Shown: positions 43,522 to 53,293, numbered from the stretch's first letter. The stretch is DNA of 64,000 nucleotides from Streptomyces viridochromogenes DSM 40736 (GCF_000158955.1 NZ_GG657757.1:6654769-6718768), one strand, 5' to 3'. Translations and numbers: made by a program. The notes: a model not told the origin generated them from the letters alone.

Positions 43522-44786
43522 GTCGTCTCCCGTACCGACCGGGCGAGGATCCGCAGCCCCTCGTCGAGTTCCTCCGGAGGGATGGTGAGTGCCGGCAGCA
43601 GCTTGACGACCTCGTCCTCGGGCCCGGACGTCTCGACCAGCAGCCCGAGTTCGAAGGCGCGGCGGGCCACGGCCGACGCGCGGTGCTTCTCGGTGAACTC
43701 GATCCCCCACACCAGTCCGCGTCCGCGGACGGCGGCGCCGAGCCGGGGGTGCTCGTCGCGGATCGTGTGCAGCGCCTGCTCGACCTGTTCCCCGCGCGTG
43801 ATGGTCTGCTTCTCCATCCGGTTGTCGGTCCAGTACGTCTCGAGCGCGGCGGTCGCGGTGACGAAGGCGTGGTTGTTGCCGCGGAAGGTGCCGTTGTGCT
43901 CACCCGGTTCCCACACGTCCAGGCCGGGCCCGAACAGGCACAGCGACATCGGCAGGCCGTAGCCGCTGATGGACTTCGACAGCGTGACGATGTCCGGCGT
44001 GATGCCGGCCTCCTCGAAGGAGAAGAAGGCCCCGGTGCGTCCGCAGCCCATCTGGATGTCGTCCACGATGAGCAGCATGTCGTGCCGGTGACAGAGATCG
44101 GCCAGCTCCCGCAGCCACTCGCCCCGGGCCACGTTGACGCCGCCCTCGCCCTGCACCGTCTCGACGATCACCGCGGCGGGCTTGTTCAGACCCGAGCCCT
44201 GGTCGTCGAGCAGCCGCTCGAACCACAGGAAGTCCGGCACCCGGTCGTCGAGGTAGTGGTCGAACGGCATGGGGGTGCCGTGCACCAGCGGGACGCCGGC
44301 GCCGGCCCGCTTGACGACGTTGCCGGTGACGGCCAGCGCGCCCAGGGACATGCCGTGGAACGCGTTGGTGAAGGAGACGATCGCCTCGCGCCCCTTCACC
44401 TTGCGGGCCAGCTTCAGCGCGGCCTCCACGGCGTTGGTTCCGGCCGGGCCCGGGAACATCACCTTGTACGGCAGTTCGCGCGGGAGCAGCACCAGATTCC
44501 GGAAGGTCTCCAGGAACCTGCGCTTCGCGGTGGTGGCCATGTCCAGGCCGTGGGTGATTCCGTCGGCCTCGATGTAGTCGAGGAGGGCCCGCTTGAGAGC
44601 GGGGTCGTTGTGGCCGTAGTTGAGCGATCCGGCACCCGCGAAGAAGTCGACGTAGGTGCGGTCGTGCTCGTCGCGAAGGCGGCTTCCCCGCGCGTGGACG
44701 AAGACGGTGGGCCACCCTCGGCAGTAACTGCGTACCTCGGATTCGAGGCTTTCGAATACGCTCAGATCCGGCTGCCTTTTCGTCAT
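43518..44786 (-). CDS. ectB: Diaminobutyrate--2-oxoglutarate transaminase
   Basis: A 422-aa PLP enzyme converting L-aspartate semialdehyde to L-2,4-diaminobutyrate with glutamate as donor, the first ectoine step. ATG 44786 follows TAGGAG. Class-III aminotransferase features are FFAGAGSLNYGHNDP, FPGPAGTNAVEAALKLARKV, SFTNAFHGMSLGAL, LIVDDIQMGCGRTG and the PLP lysine in VTLSKSISGYG. Length is usual. The gap to ectA is 58 bp and the next gene overlaps, consistent with one operon. Confidence 0.97.
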   Translation of the reverse strand: MTKRQPDLSVFESLESEVRSYCRGWPTVFVHARGSRLRDEHDRTYVDFFAGAGSLNYGHNDPALKRALLDYIEADGITHGLDMATTAKRRFLETFRNLVLLPRELPYKVMFPGPAGTNAVEAALKLARKVKGREAIVSFTNAFHGMSLGALAVTGNVVKRAGAGVPLVHGTPMPFDHYLDDRVPDFLWFERLLDDQGSGLNKPAAVIVETVQGEGGVNVARGEWLRELADLCHRHDMLLIVDDIQMGCGRTGAFFSFEEAGITPDIVTLSKSISGYGLPMSLCLFGPGLDVWEPGEHNGTFRGNNHAFVTATAALETYWTDNRMEKQTITRGEQVEQALHTIRDEHPRLGAAVRGRGLVWGIEFTEKHRASAVARRAFELGLLVETSGPEDEVVKLLPALTIPPEELDEGLRILARSVRETT

Positions 44787-44844
44787 GACACTCCTAGGTG
44801 CGGGAAGAGCCTGAGCACCGGCACTTCTGCGGCGCCGCCGAATT

Positions 44845-45339
44845 TCAGCGCAGTGGTCCGATGCGGTACAGGTACTCGGGCTCGTGGGCCTCGGGAAACA
44901 GCTCCGCGGGAAAGAGGAGTTCGCGTTTCAACGGTGCCCTGTGTCGTTCGGCGAAGGAGAGGAACAGCTGCTGGGAGGCGGTGTTGTCCGGGCTGATGGT
45001 CGTCTCCACCCGGTCGATGACGCTCTGCGCACACAGTCGGCCGGTGAGGTGGTCGAGCATGGCGCCGGCGAGGCCCCGTCCGCGATCGGCCCCGGTGACG
45101 GCGATCTGCCAGATGACGAGCACGTCGGGCCGGTCGGGGCGGCGGTAGCCGGTGGTGAAACCCATCGGTGCGCCGTTTCCGTCGCGAGCGACCGCGGAAG
45201 TGTGCGCGAAATCGCGGAACCACAGCAGGTAACTGTACGGAGAGTTGACGTCGAGTTCTCCGGATTCGCGGGCGATACGCCAGACAGCGGGACCGTCCGC
45301 GATTGTTGGTTCCCCGATGTATTCCGTCAGTGTCGTCAT
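44845..45339 (-). CDS. ectA: L-2,4-diaminobutyrate acetyltransferase
   Basis: A 164-aa GNAT enzyme that acetylates diaminobutyrate in ectoine synthesis. ATG 45339 gives MTTLTEYIGEPTIADGPAVW; the frame extends 39 codons further but without homology. The acetyl-CoA-binding segment is QIAVTGADRGRGLAGAMLDH, and SPYSYLLWFRDFAHTSAVA is the family's substrate region. First gene of ectABCD. The 222-bp divergent spacer shared with cobL must contain the osmotically controlled promoter; no element is assigned. Confidence 0.95.
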   Translation of the reverse strand: MTTLTEYIGEPTIADGPAVWRIARESGELDVNSPYSYLLWFRDFAHTSAVARDGNGAPMGFTTGYRRPDRPDVLVIWQIAVTGADRGRGLAGAMLDHLTGRLCAQSVIDRVETTISPDNTASQQLFLSFAERHRAPLKRELLFPAELFPEAHEPEYLYRIGPLR

Positions 45340-45561
45340 ACGGAGCACCTTTGTTCCACGGTCACCGGGTGTTACCGCATTCCCGGGGCGTGTGCGACTA
45401 CTCATGTTACGTGGGTGGTCCCGACTCGGCCACGGGACCAATACTTGAAACCCCAACCGTGATCGGGGAGAGGGCGGCGACGGCCCACCCGAGCGAGGAT
45501 GCGCTGGTCACCGCCCAGTAGAGTGCGCCTCTGTCGTCCCCGAAAGCCGAGGTACCGCGCA

Positions 45562-46878
45562 GTGACGCCCGCACCCCCCGCACCGACCGCCACCGTGACC
45601 GTCGTCGGGATCGGGGCCGACGGCTGGGCGGGGCTGCCCGGCGTCTCCCGTGCCGCGCTGAGCGAGGCCGAGGTCCTGATCGGGGGCGCGCGCCAGCTGG
45701 ATCTGCTGCCGCCGCGGTGCACCGGACAGCGCGTCGCCTGGCCGTCGCCGCTGCGCCCCGCCGTCCCCGGCCTGCTCGCCGCGCACGCCGGGCGCCGGAT
45801 CGCCGTGCTGGCCAGCGGAGACCCCATGTTCTACGGCATCGGACGCGCCCTCGCCGAGGAGACGGACGCCCTGCGCGTCCTGCCGCACCCCTCCTCGGTC
45901 TCCTACGCCGCGGCCCGGCTCGGCTGGCCCCTGGAGGACGTGGAGGTCGTCACGCTCGTCGGCCGGCCCGCCGCCCGCCTCGCCGCCGCCCTGCACCACG
46001 GCCGGCGCCTCCTCGTCCTCAGCGCGGACGCCACCACCCCCGGCGAGGTCGCCGCCCTGCTGCGGGACCGGGGCTTCGGTCCCAGCCGGATGCGGGTCCT
46101 GGAGCAACTGGGCGGCGAGAAGGAACACGCCACCGCCGAGTCCACCGCCGACGACTGGCAGCACCCGCCCGGCGACCCCCTCAACATCGTCGCCGTCGAC
46201 TGCCGCCGCGCCCCCGACACCCTGCGGCTCGGCGCCGTGCCCGGGCTGCCGGACGAGGCGTACGAGCACGACGGGCAGCTCACCAAGCGGCACGTCCGCG
46301 CCGCCACCCTCGGGGTTCTCGCGCCCGCGCCCGGTGAACTGCTGTGGGACATCGGCGGTGGTTCCGGATCCATCGCCGTCGAGTGGATGCGCACCCACCC
46401 CTCGTGCCGCGCGGTCACCGTGGAGCGCGATCCGGCGCGCGCCGAGCGGATCACGCGCAACGCGGACCGGCTCGGTGTGCCCGGCCTGCGGGTCGTCACC
46501 GGTGCCGCCCCCGCCGTCCTCGCCGAGCTCCCGCCCCCCGACGCGATGTTCGTCGGCGGCGGACTCACCGCGCCCGGCCTCCTCGACGCGTGCTGGGAGG
46601 CGCTGCCCGACGGCGGGCGGCTGGTCGCCAACACCGTGACGCTGGAGTCCGAGGCGCTGCTCGCCGACGCCCACCGGCGACACGGCGGCGAGCTGGTGCG
46701 GCTCGCGGTTTCGCACGCCGTGCCGGTGGGGGGCTTCACCGGGTGGCGGCAGGCGATGCCGGTGACCCAGTGGGCCGTGCGGAAAACCCTCGGCACCGCG
46801 GGCCTCGGCGCCCCAGGACTCGGCACCGCAGGACCAGCCACCCCAGGACTCGACACCCTTTCGGGAGCAGACAGATGA
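45562..46878 (+). CDS. cobL: Precorrin-6Y C5,15-methyltransferase (decarboxylating)
   Basis: A 438-aa two-domain enzyme of the corrin pathway that methylates C5 and C15 and decarboxylates the C12 acetate. GTG 45562 gives an N-terminal CbiE-type domain (TVVGIGADGWAGLP, VLASGDPMFYGIG) and a C-terminal CbiT-type domain (LLWDIGGGSGSIAVEWMRTH). Length is usual for the fusion. The final 30 residues are low complexity (TAGLGAPGLGTAGPATPGLD), from a degenerate repeat of about 30 bp in the DNA. The stop overlaps the cobM start by 4 nt. Confidence 0.95.
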   Translation: MTPAPPAPTATVTVVGIGADGWAGLPGVSRAALSEAEVLIGGARQLDLLPPRCTGQRVAWPSPLRPAVPGLLAAHAGRRIAVLASGDPMFYGIGRALAEETDALRVLPHPSSVSYAAARLGWPLEDVEVVTLVGRPAARLAAALHHGRRLLVLSADATTPGEVAALLRDRGFGPSRMRVLEQLGGEKEHATAESTADDWQHPPGDPLNIVAVDCRRAPDTLRLGAVPGLPDEAYEHDGQLTKRHVRAATLGVLAPAPGELLWDIGGGSGSIAVEWMRTHPSCRAVTVERDPARAERITRNADRLGVPGLRVVTGAAPAVLAELPPPDAMFVGGGLTAPGLLDACWEALPDGGRLVANTVTLESEALLADAHRRHGGELVRLAVSHAVPVGGFTGWRQAMPVTQWAVRKTLGTAGLGAPGLGTAGPATPGLDTLSGADR

Positions 46879-47624
46879 CCGTGTACTTCATCGGTGCGGG
46901 CCCCGGTGCCGCCGACCTGATCACGGTGCGCGGCGCCCGCACGCTCGCCGCCTGCCGGGTCTGCCTGTACGCGGGCAGCCTGGTCCCGCGTGAACTGCTC
47001 GCCGAATGCCCGCCGGACGCCCGGCTGGTGGACACCGCGCAGCTCGACCTGGACCAGATCACCGCCGAACTGCTGCGCGCCCACGAGGAGGGGCACGACG
47101 TGGCCCGGCTGCACTCCGGGGACCCGTCCGTGTTCAGCGCGGTGGCCGAGCAGATGCGGCGGCTGGACGCGGCCGGGGTGCCCTACGAGGTCGTCCCGGG
47201 CGTCCCGGCCTTCGCCGCCGCGGCGGCCTCCCTGAAGCGGGAGCTGACCGTGCCGACCGTAGGCCAGAGCGTGATCCTCACCCGTGTCGCCAACCGGGCC
47301 ACCGCCATGCCCGAGGGCGAGGACCTCGCCACGCTCGGCCGCAGCGGCGCGCTGATCGTGCTGCACCTGGCCGCCAGGTACGCGGACCGCGTGGTCGAGG
47401 AGCTCCTCCCGCATTACGGCGCGGACTGCCCCGCCGCGGTCGTCGCCTACGCCTCCCGCCCCGACGAGATCGTCATCCGCGGCACGCTGGAGGAGATCGC
47501 CGGGAAGGTGAAGGAGGCCGGTGTGCTGCGCACCGCCGTGATCATGGTGGGGCGGACGCTGGGAGCGGAGCAGTTCCGGGACAGCCACCTGTACTCGCCG
47601 GAGCGGGAACGCCACGTGTGCTGA
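46875..47624 (+). CDS. cobM: Precorrin-4 C11-methyltransferase
   Basis: A 249-aa SAM-dependent methyltransferase adding the C11 methyl. ATG 46875 overlaps the cobL stop (ATGA). Family motifs: MTVYFIGAGPGAADLITVRG, CLYAGSLVPRELL, ARLHSGDPSVFSAVAEQMRR, YEVVPGVPAFAAAAASLKRE and RVANRATAMPEGEDL. It converges with cbiD, only 16 bp away. Confidence 0.96.
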   Translation: MTVYFIGAGPGAADLITVRGARTLAACRVCLYAGSLVPRELLAECPPDARLVDTAQLDLDQITAELLRAHEEGHDVARLHSGDPSVFSAVAEQMRRLDAAGVPYEVVPGVPAFAAAAASLKRELTVPTVGQSVILTRVANRATAMPEGEDLATLGRSGALIVLHLAARYADRVVEELLPHYGADCPAAVVAYASRPDEIVIRGTLEEIAGKVKEAGVLRTAVIMVGRTLGAEQFRDSHLYSPERERHVC

Positions 47625-47640
47625 GCACGGTGAGCGGCCG

Positions 47641-48759
47641 TCAGGCCACCGCGCTGCGCCCCACCACCGTCCCCGCCCGGTCGATGCAGATCACGTCGAC
47701 CGCCACCGGAGCCCCCCGCAGCACGGCCAGGGCCTCGTCGCGGGCGGTGGTGGCGACCAGGTCGCCGAGCGGCACCCCGGCCGCGATGCAGGACTGGAGC
47801 GCGGCGAGGCCGGTGTTGGCCCCGGCCACCTCGGCGGCCAGGGCCTCGTCCGCGCCGCCGCGCCGGGCCAGTTCGGCGAGGAAGCCCTTGTCGACCTGGG
47901 AGCGGGCGGAGTGCAGGTCGAGGTGGCCGGCGGCGAGCTTGGAGAGCTTGGCGAAGCCGCCGCAGACGGTCAGCCGGTCGACGGGGTGGCGGCGGATGTA
48001 CTTCAGCACCGCGCCCGCGAAGTCGCCCATGTCGAGCAGGGCGTCCTCGGGCAGGCCGTACTCGGCGACGACCGTCTTCTCCGAGGTCGACCCGGTGCAG
48101 CCCGCGACATGCGTACGGCCCGCCGCCCGGGCCACGTCCACACCCCGCCGAATGGAGTCGATCCACGCCGAGCAGGAGTACGGCACGACGATGCCGGTCG
48201 TGCCCAGGATGGAGAGGCCGCCCAGGATGCCGAGCCGGGGGTTCCAGGTGGAGCGGGCGATCTCCTCGCCGTGGTCCACGGAGACGGTGATCTCGACGTC
48301 CCCGGTGCCGCCGTGCCGGGCGGCGACCTCGGCGACGTGGTCGCCCATCATGCGGCGGGGGACGGGGTTGACGGCCGCCTCGCCGACGGGCAGGGGCAGG
48401 CCGGGGCGGGTGATGGTGCCGACCCCGGGCCCCGCCCTGAACACGACCCCGGCCCCGGCGGGCAGCGGCCGTACCGTGGCCCGGACCAGGGCCCCGTGGG
48501 TGACGTCCGGATCGTCGCCCGCGTCCTTCACGACCCCCGCCATCGCGTGCCCGTCGCCCAGTTCCTCGGCGGCCAGCGCGAACGACGGCGTCTGTCCCTT
48601 CGGCAGGGTGATCGTCACCGGGTCGGGAAACTCGCCGGTCAGCAGGGCGGTGTACGCCGCCGTCGTGGCCGCCGTCGCACACGCGCCGGTGGTCCAGCCG
48701 GGGCGCAGGCCGGTGTGTTCCAGCTGGGCCCTGCGGCCGCCCTTCACTTCGCTGCTCAT
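47641..48759 (-). CDS. cbiD: Cobalt-precorrin-5B C1-methyltransferase
   Basis: A 372-aa enzyme of the CbiD family for C1 methylation, the step done by CobF in the classical aerobic pathway. ATG 48759. Signature parts: LRPGWTTGACATAATTAAYT, GVVKDAGDDPDVTHGALV, AAVNPVPRRMMGDH, LSILGTTGIVVPYSCSAWID and LTVCGGFAKLSKLAAGHLDL. It is divergent from cobK (18 bp between starts). No cobF is present in the window, so CbiD is the C1 methylase of this otherwise CobG-containing set. Confidence 0.95.
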   Translation of the reverse strand: MSSEVKGGRRAQLEHTGLRPGWTTGACATAATTAAYTALLTGEFPDPVTITLPKGQTPSFALAAEELGDGHAMAGVVKDAGDDPDVTHGALVRATVRPLPAGAGVVFRAGPGVGTITRPGLPLPVGEAAVNPVPRRMMGDHVAEVAARHGGTGDVEITVSVDHGEEIARSTWNPRLGILGGLSILGTTGIVVPYSCSAWIDSIRRGVDVARAAGRTHVAGCTGSTSEKTVVAEYGLPEDALLDMGDFAGAVLKYIRRHPVDRLTVCGGFAKLSKLAAGHLDLHSARSQVDKGFLAELARRGGADEALAAEVAGANTGLAALQSCIAAGVPLGDLVATTARDEALAVLRGAPVAVDVICIDRAGTVVGRSAVA

Positions 48760-48777
48760 GAACGGACCTGGACTTCC

Positions 48778-49539
48778 ATGCACGTACTGATCCTCGGTGG
48801 CACCTCGGAGGCCCGCCGTCTCGCCGAACTCCTGCACGCGACACCCGGGGTGACCCCGACCAGCTCCCTCGCGGGGCGGGTGGCGAGTCCGCGGCTGCCG
48901 CCGGGTGAGGTACGGGTGGGCGGCTTCGGCGGGGTGGAGGGGCTGACCGCGTGGCTGCGCGAGCACCGGGTGGACGTACTCATCGATGCCACCCACCCTT
49001 TCGCCGGGACGATCAGTTTCCACGCGGCGTGGGCCGCCGCCACCGCCCATGTTCCCCTGCTCGCCCTGCGGCGCCCCGGCTGGGTCCCCGTCGAGGGGGA
49101 CGACTGGCACGACGCCGGCTCCCTGGAGGAGGCCGCGCTGCTGCTGCCCGCGCTCGGCCGGCGGGTGTTCCTCACCACCGGGCGGATGGGCCTGGCCGCG
49201 TTCGCCGCGCTGGACGAGCTGTGGTTCCTCGTACGGTCGGTGGACGCGCCCGAGGCTCCGCACCCGGCCCGGCTGGAGGTGCTGCTGGAGCGCGGCCCGT
49301 TCACCCTCGACGGAGAGCGCGAGCTGATCCGCCGCCACCGCATCGACGTCGTGGTGACCAAGGACAGCGGGGGAGGGGCCACCGCGCCGAAGCTGACGGC
49401 CGCCCGGGAGGCCGGGCTGCCGGTGGTCGTGGTCCGCCGGCCCCCCGTCCCCGAGGGCGTCCCGGTCGTCTCCGACCCGGAGTCGGCGGCCCGGTGGGTC
49501 GGGGAGCGACTTGAGGGTGACTCCCGGACCACCGGCTGA
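48778..49539 (+). CDS. cobK: Precorrin-6A reductase
   Basis: A 253-aa NAD(P)H-dependent reductase of precorrin-6A. ATG 48778. N-terminal nucleotide-binding motif HVLILGGTSEARRLAELL; DVLIDATHPFAGTISFHAAW; GRRVFLTTGRMGLAAF; and VVTKDSGGGATAPKLTAARE near the C-terminus, all typical of CobK/CbiJ. Divergent from cbiD with only 18 bp between start codons, so the two promoters must lie inside the neighbouring coding sequences. Confidence 0.95.
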   Translation: MHVLILGGTSEARRLAELLHATPGVTPTSSLAGRVASPRLPPGEVRVGGFGGVEGLTAWLREHRVDVLIDATHPFAGTISFHAAWAAATAHVPLLALRRPGWVPVEGDDWHDAGSLEEAALLLPALGRRVFLTTGRMGLAAFAALDELWFLVRSVDAPEAPHPARLEVLLERGPFTLDGERELIRRHRIDVVVTKDSGGGATAPKLTAAREAGLPVVVVRRPPVPEGVPVVSDPESAARWVGERLEGDSRTTG

Positions 49540-49727
49540 GAACGACCCGGCCCTGCCGGAGACCCGCCGGGCTCAGACCCGGGGAGCGGCGCCGGCGCCG
49601 GGCGATCTTCTGGCGGCTCCTGCGTCCTACCCACCGGCTCCTCAGCCGATCCCGCCGGGCCCGTGCCTTCGGCCGACGGCGCGGGGGCAGGCGTTCCTCG
49701 TGGCCCCGCGCCGTGCGTCCCGGATCG

Positions 49728-51254
49728 TCAGGAGAGCGGTCCGGGCCCGGTCTCCGGGTATCGCCGCGGGGTCCAGGCGATCTCCTCGCCGTCCCCGCGG
49801 CGGACCGCCCGGGTCTGGGAGGAGCCGACCAGCAGGATCGTGCGCATGTCGACCTCGGCCGGATCCAGGTCGGACAGCCGTACGATCCGCACCCGTTCGC
49901 CGGTTCCGCCGACGTCCCGTGCCACCACGACCGGGGTGTCGGGCGCCCGGTGCTCCAGCAGCAGCTCGCGTGCCTTGCCCACCTGCCAGGTGCGGCTGCG
50001 TGAGCCCGGGTTGTACAGGGCCAGCACCAGGTCCGCCGAGGCGGCGGAGCGCAGCCGCTCGGCGATGACCTCCCACGGCTTGAGCCGGTCGGAGAGGGAC
50101 AGGACGGCGTAGTCGTGCCCGAGCGGGGCGCCCGCGCGGGCCGCTGCCGCGTTGGCGGCGGTCACGCCCGGCAGCACCCGCACCGGCACATCCGCGTACT
50201 CCTTCCGGGAGGCGACCTCCAGCACGGCCGTCGCCATGGCGAAGACGCCCGGGTCGCCGCCGGAGACGACCGCTACCCGCCGCCCGCGCCCGGCCAGATC
50301 CAGGGCGAACTCGGCGCGCTCCGACTCGACCCGGTTGTCCGAGCCGTGCCGTGTCTGTCCGGGACGCTCCGGCACCCGGTCCAGGTAGGTCGTGTAGCCG
50401 ACCAGGTCGTCGGCGGCGGCCAGCGCACCCCGTGTCTCGGGCGTCAGCCACAGCGGACCGGCCGGCCCGGTCCCGACCACGACGACCTCGCCCCGCTCCG
50501 GCGTCCGAGGCCGCTCGGCGTCCACCTGGCTGGGCAGCACGGCCACCGAGAAGTACGGCACCGACTCGGCGTCCACGTCCGCCAGTTCGGCGAGCCGCTC
50601 CCCGGCCATGGTGGCCCGCTCGACGTACCGGGCCTCGCCCAGCCGCCCGGAATCCGCGAAGGCCTGCCGCACCTTGGTGAAGGTCCGCCCCAGCTTCATC
50701 ACCACGGCGGCGTCCGTCGAGGCGAGCCGTGCGGTCAGCTCCTCCTCGGGCAGGGTGCCCGGCAGGATGGTGAGCACCTCCTCGCCCTCGGCGAGCGGTG
50801 TGCCCAGCCGGGCGGCCGCGGCGGACACGGACGTGACGCCCGGGATCACCTCGGTCGCGTAGCGGTCGGCCAGCCGCTTGTGCATGTGCATGTAGGAGCC
50901 GTAGAACATCGGATCGCCCTCGGCGAGGACCGCGACCGTCCGCCCCGCGTCCAGGTGCGCGGCGAGCCGGGCCGACGCCTCGGCGTAGAACTCCTCCATC
51001 GCGCCCTTGTAGCCGCCGGGATGGTCGGTGGTCTCGGTCGTGACCGGGTAGACCAGCCGCTCCTCGATGTGGTCTTCGCGGATGTGCTTCGCCGCGATCG
51101 AGCGGGCGATGGAACGGCCGTGCCGGGCGCTGTGGTACGCGATCACATCCGCCTCGGCCATGACCTCGACGGCCCGTACGGTCATCAGGGACGGGTCGCC
51201 CGGGCCGAGCCCGACCCCGTACAGCCGCCCCGCGTTGGACTGCTCGCCGCTCAC
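49728..51254 (-). CDS. cobIJ: Fused precorrin-2 C20- and precorrin-3B C17-methyltransferase
   Basis: A 508-aa protein made of two SAM methyltransferases. Residues 1-250 are CobI-type (LYGVGLGPGDPSLMTVRAVE, VAVLAEGDPMFYGSYMHMHK). Residues from about 265 to the end are CobJ-type (EVVVVGTGPAGPLWLTPETR, VAVVSGGDPGVFAMATAVLE, LALYNPGSRSRTWQVGKARE). The fusion is common in actinomycetes. ATG 51254 overlaps the cobH stop by 4 nt, placing it third in the cobG-cobH-cobIJ operon. Confidence 0.96.
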   Translation of the reverse strand: MSGEQSNAGRLYGVGLGPGDPSLMTVRAVEVMAEADVIAYHSARHGRSIARSIAAKHIREDHIEERLVYPVTTETTDHPGGYKGAMEEFYAEASARLAAHLDAGRTVAVLAEGDPMFYGSYMHMHKRLADRYATEVIPGVTSVSAAAARLGTPLAEGEEVLTILPGTLPEEELTARLASTDAAVVMKLGRTFTKVRQAFADSGRLGEARYVERATMAGERLAELADVDAESVPYFSVAVLPSQVDAERPRTPERGEVVVVGTGPAGPLWLTPETRGALAAADDLVGYTTYLDRVPERPGQTRHGSDNRVESERAEFALDLAGRGRRVAVVSGGDPGVFAMATAVLEVASRKEYADVPVRVLPGVTAANAAAARAGAPLGHDYAVLSLSDRLKPWEVIAERLRSAASADLVLALYNPGSRSRTWQVGKARELLLEHRAPDTPVVVARDVGGTGERVRIVRLSDLDPAEVDMRTILLVGSSQTRAVRRGDGEEIAWTPRRYPETGPGPLS

Positions 51255-51922
51255 TCTTCCTCACTCGCGATCGCGTTGAGCGCGGCGGCGGCGATGGCGC
51301 TGCCCCCGCGACGGCCGCGCACGACCAGGTGCTCCAGGCCGGACGGATGCGCGGCCAGGGCGTCCTTGGACTCGGCGGCCCCGACGAAGCCGACCGGGAC
51401 ACCGATGACGGCGGCCGGCCGGGGAGCCCCCTCCTCGATCATCTCCAGCAGCCGGAACAGGGCGGTGGGCGCGTTGCCGACGGCGACCACCGAGCCCTCC
51501 AGCCGGTCCCGCCACAGCTCCAGCGCGGCGGCGCTGCGCGTGGTGCCGAGCCGCGCCGCCAGTGCGGGCACGGACGGGTCGGAGAGGGTGCAGAGCACGT
51601 CGTTGCCGGCGGGCAGCCGCTTGCGGGTCACCCCGCTGGCCACCATCTGCACGTCGGTGAAGATGGGCGCACCGGAGCGCAGGGCCTGCCGGGCACGGGC
51701 CACGACGGCCGGTGAGTAGGACAGGTCCCGTACGAGGTCGACCATCCCGCAGGCGTGGATCATCCGGACCGCTACCTGGCTGACGTCGGCGGGCAGGGCC
51801 GCGAGGTCCGCCTCCGCGCGGATGGTGGCGAAGGACTGGCGGTAGATCGCCGGGCCGTCCTTCTCGTAGTCGTACGTGGTCACGGTGGTCTTCACACTGC
51901 TCTCGGTCGTCATACGGCTCAT
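51251..51922 (-). CDS. cobH: Precorrin-8X methylmutase
   Basis: A 223-aa isomerase moving the C11 methyl to C12 to give hydrogenobyrinate. ATG 51922 overlaps the cobG stop (ATGA), which favours this start over ATG 51913. Motifs: GPAIYRQSFATIRAEADL, VRMIHACGMVDLVRDL with the catalytic His, GAPIFTDVQMVASGV, VVAVGNAPTALFRLLEMI and GFVGAAESKDALA. Confidence 0.96.
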   Translation of the reverse strand: MSRMTTESSVKTTVTTYDYEKDGPAIYRQSFATIRAEADLAALPADVSQVAVRMIHACGMVDLVRDLSYSPAVVARARQALRSGAPIFTDVQMVASGVTRKRLPAGNDVLCTLSDPSVPALAARLGTTRSAAALELWRDRLEGSVVAVGNAPTALFRLLEMIEEGAPRPAAVIGVPVGFVGAAESKDALAAHPSGLEHLVVRGRRGGSAIAAAALNAIASEEE

Positions 51923-53205
51923 GAGGTGATCGCCGCCAGGGCGGTGGCGAGTCGGGCGGGGTCGTCCATCGAGGTGGTCCGGGACTCCTGGCCGTGCACG
52001 GCGGTGGAGAGTCGGTAGCCGCCTCCCGGAGCGGCGACCACGTCGACGCGGTCGCCCCGGGGGTGCCCGCAGCGGCGTTCGCACCCGGACCAGTACAGGG
52101 GCAGCCCGTGCGGCTCGACCGCGCCGAGGGCCCCGGCCGCGTCGGTCCGTACGTCGGCCTGCGACTTGGCGCATCCGGGCCTGCCGATGCAGGCGCCCAC
52201 GCGCAGCCAGGGGGAGTCGGGGTCGGTGACGAGGCCGGTGGCGGCGAGGCGCGCGAGGGACTCGTCCGCAGGCGTCCCCTGTGTGGGAAGTACCACACCG
52301 CGCCACGGCGTCAGACGCAGCTCCTCGGCGGCGGTATGGGTCAGTTCGCGCCATTGGCGCACCGTGAGCCGTCCCAGCGGTACGTGCACGGAGAGGGCCG
52401 TGCCGAGGGCCCCCGGGGGCGGGCCGTCGGTGCGGCCGGTCTCCCGGGTGCGCGGCTCGTGACGGATGCCCTCGGCCGTCAGACGCCGGCCGACCGCGTC
52501 GAGCAACTCGTCCACCGGGCGGTCGAGTTCCTCGACACGCCAGACGCGCGCCCCGCTCGTCCGCGCCGCCTCCAGGAAGGTCTCGCCCGCCACCAGCGCG
52601 GCCCGCGCCGCGTCCTCGACGGCGACGTGCAGCGCTGTTCCGGCCATGCCCAGGCCGAGTTGCGCCCCGCCGTCCGGCGTCGCCCGGACCGTCACGTCGG
52701 CGTCGAGCCCGGCCACGTCACCGCGTCCGTCGTCGAGCGCGAACAGGAAACGCCCCGACAGGGCCCGCGCCGCCTCGCTCGCGCACAGCGCCGCGTCGAG
52801 GGCCGTCAGCCAGGGCCGTACGTCCAGCAGGCCCCGCCCGTCGAGGCCGGACAGCGGCGAGGCCACGATGTTGCGCACCCGCTCGTGCGCGTGCGACGGC
52901 AGCATCCCGGCCGCGTCCAGCAGCCCGGTCAACTCGCCGCCGCAGCCGTCCGCCAGACCCCGCAGCTGCACGTTCCCGCGCGAGGTCAGATGCAGGTCGC
53001 CGTCGCCCAGCCGCTCCGCCGCGTCGGCGAGCACCTCCGCCTGCCGAAGGGTCAGTACACCGCCGGGAACCCGGACGCGGGCCAGTGCGCCGTCGTCCGC
53101 CGCATGCAGCCGCAGCGTCCCCGGGCAGGCGTCACCGCGGTCCCGGGAGACCGCTGTGGCCTGGGGCGATGAACGGAGGGCAGGCGTGGACATGGCGGCG
53201 AGCAT
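51919..53205 (-). CDS. cobG: Precorrin-3B synthase (oxygen-dependent ring contraction)
   Basis: A nitrite/sulfite-reductase-like Fe-S enzyme that uses O2 to make precorrin-3B. It shows GDACPGTLRLHAADDGALAR, TSRGNVQLRGL, and the 4Fe-4S cysteines in CIGRPGCAKSQADV and YWSGCERRCGHP. The start is uncertain: ATG 53205 (428 aa) is given, but GTG 53217, ATG 53214 and ATG 53193 are in frame and none has an ideal ribosome-binding site. First gene of the leftward operon. It marks the pathway as aerobic although cbiD is also present. It is divergent from the riboswitch-controlled cobN. Confidence 0.92.
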   Translation of the reverse strand: MLAAMSTPALRSSPQATAVSRDRGDACPGTLRLHAADDGALARVRVPGGVLTLRQAEVLADAAERLGDGDLHLTSRGNVQLRGLADGCGGELTGLLDAAGMLPSHAHERVRNIVASPLSGLDGRGLLDVRPWLTALDAALCASEAARALSGRFLFALDDGRGDVAGLDADVTVRATPDGGAQLGLGMAGTALHVAVEDAARAALVAGETFLEAARTSGARVWRVEELDRPVDELLDAVGRRLTAEGIRHEPRTRETGRTDGPPPGALGTALSVHVPLGRLTVRQWRELTHTAAEELRLTPWRGVVLPTQGTPADESLARLAATGLVTDPDSPWLRVGACIGRPGCAKSQADVRTDAAGALGAVEPHGLPLYWSGCERRCGHPRGDRVDVVAAPGGGYRLSTAVHGQESRTTSMDDPARLATALAAITS

Positions 53206-53293
53206 ACCTACCATCACACCCGCTGTACGCCCCGCCCTTTTCGCCTGCCCCTTACTATGATCCGCGGCGGATCATCCGGTCCGCCGACGCCAC

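Noticed and set aside
46780..46870. Degenerate repeats at the cobL 3' end as a separate genetic element
   Set aside because: They stay in frame and encode a short Gly/Ala/Pro tail; simple slippage is enough.
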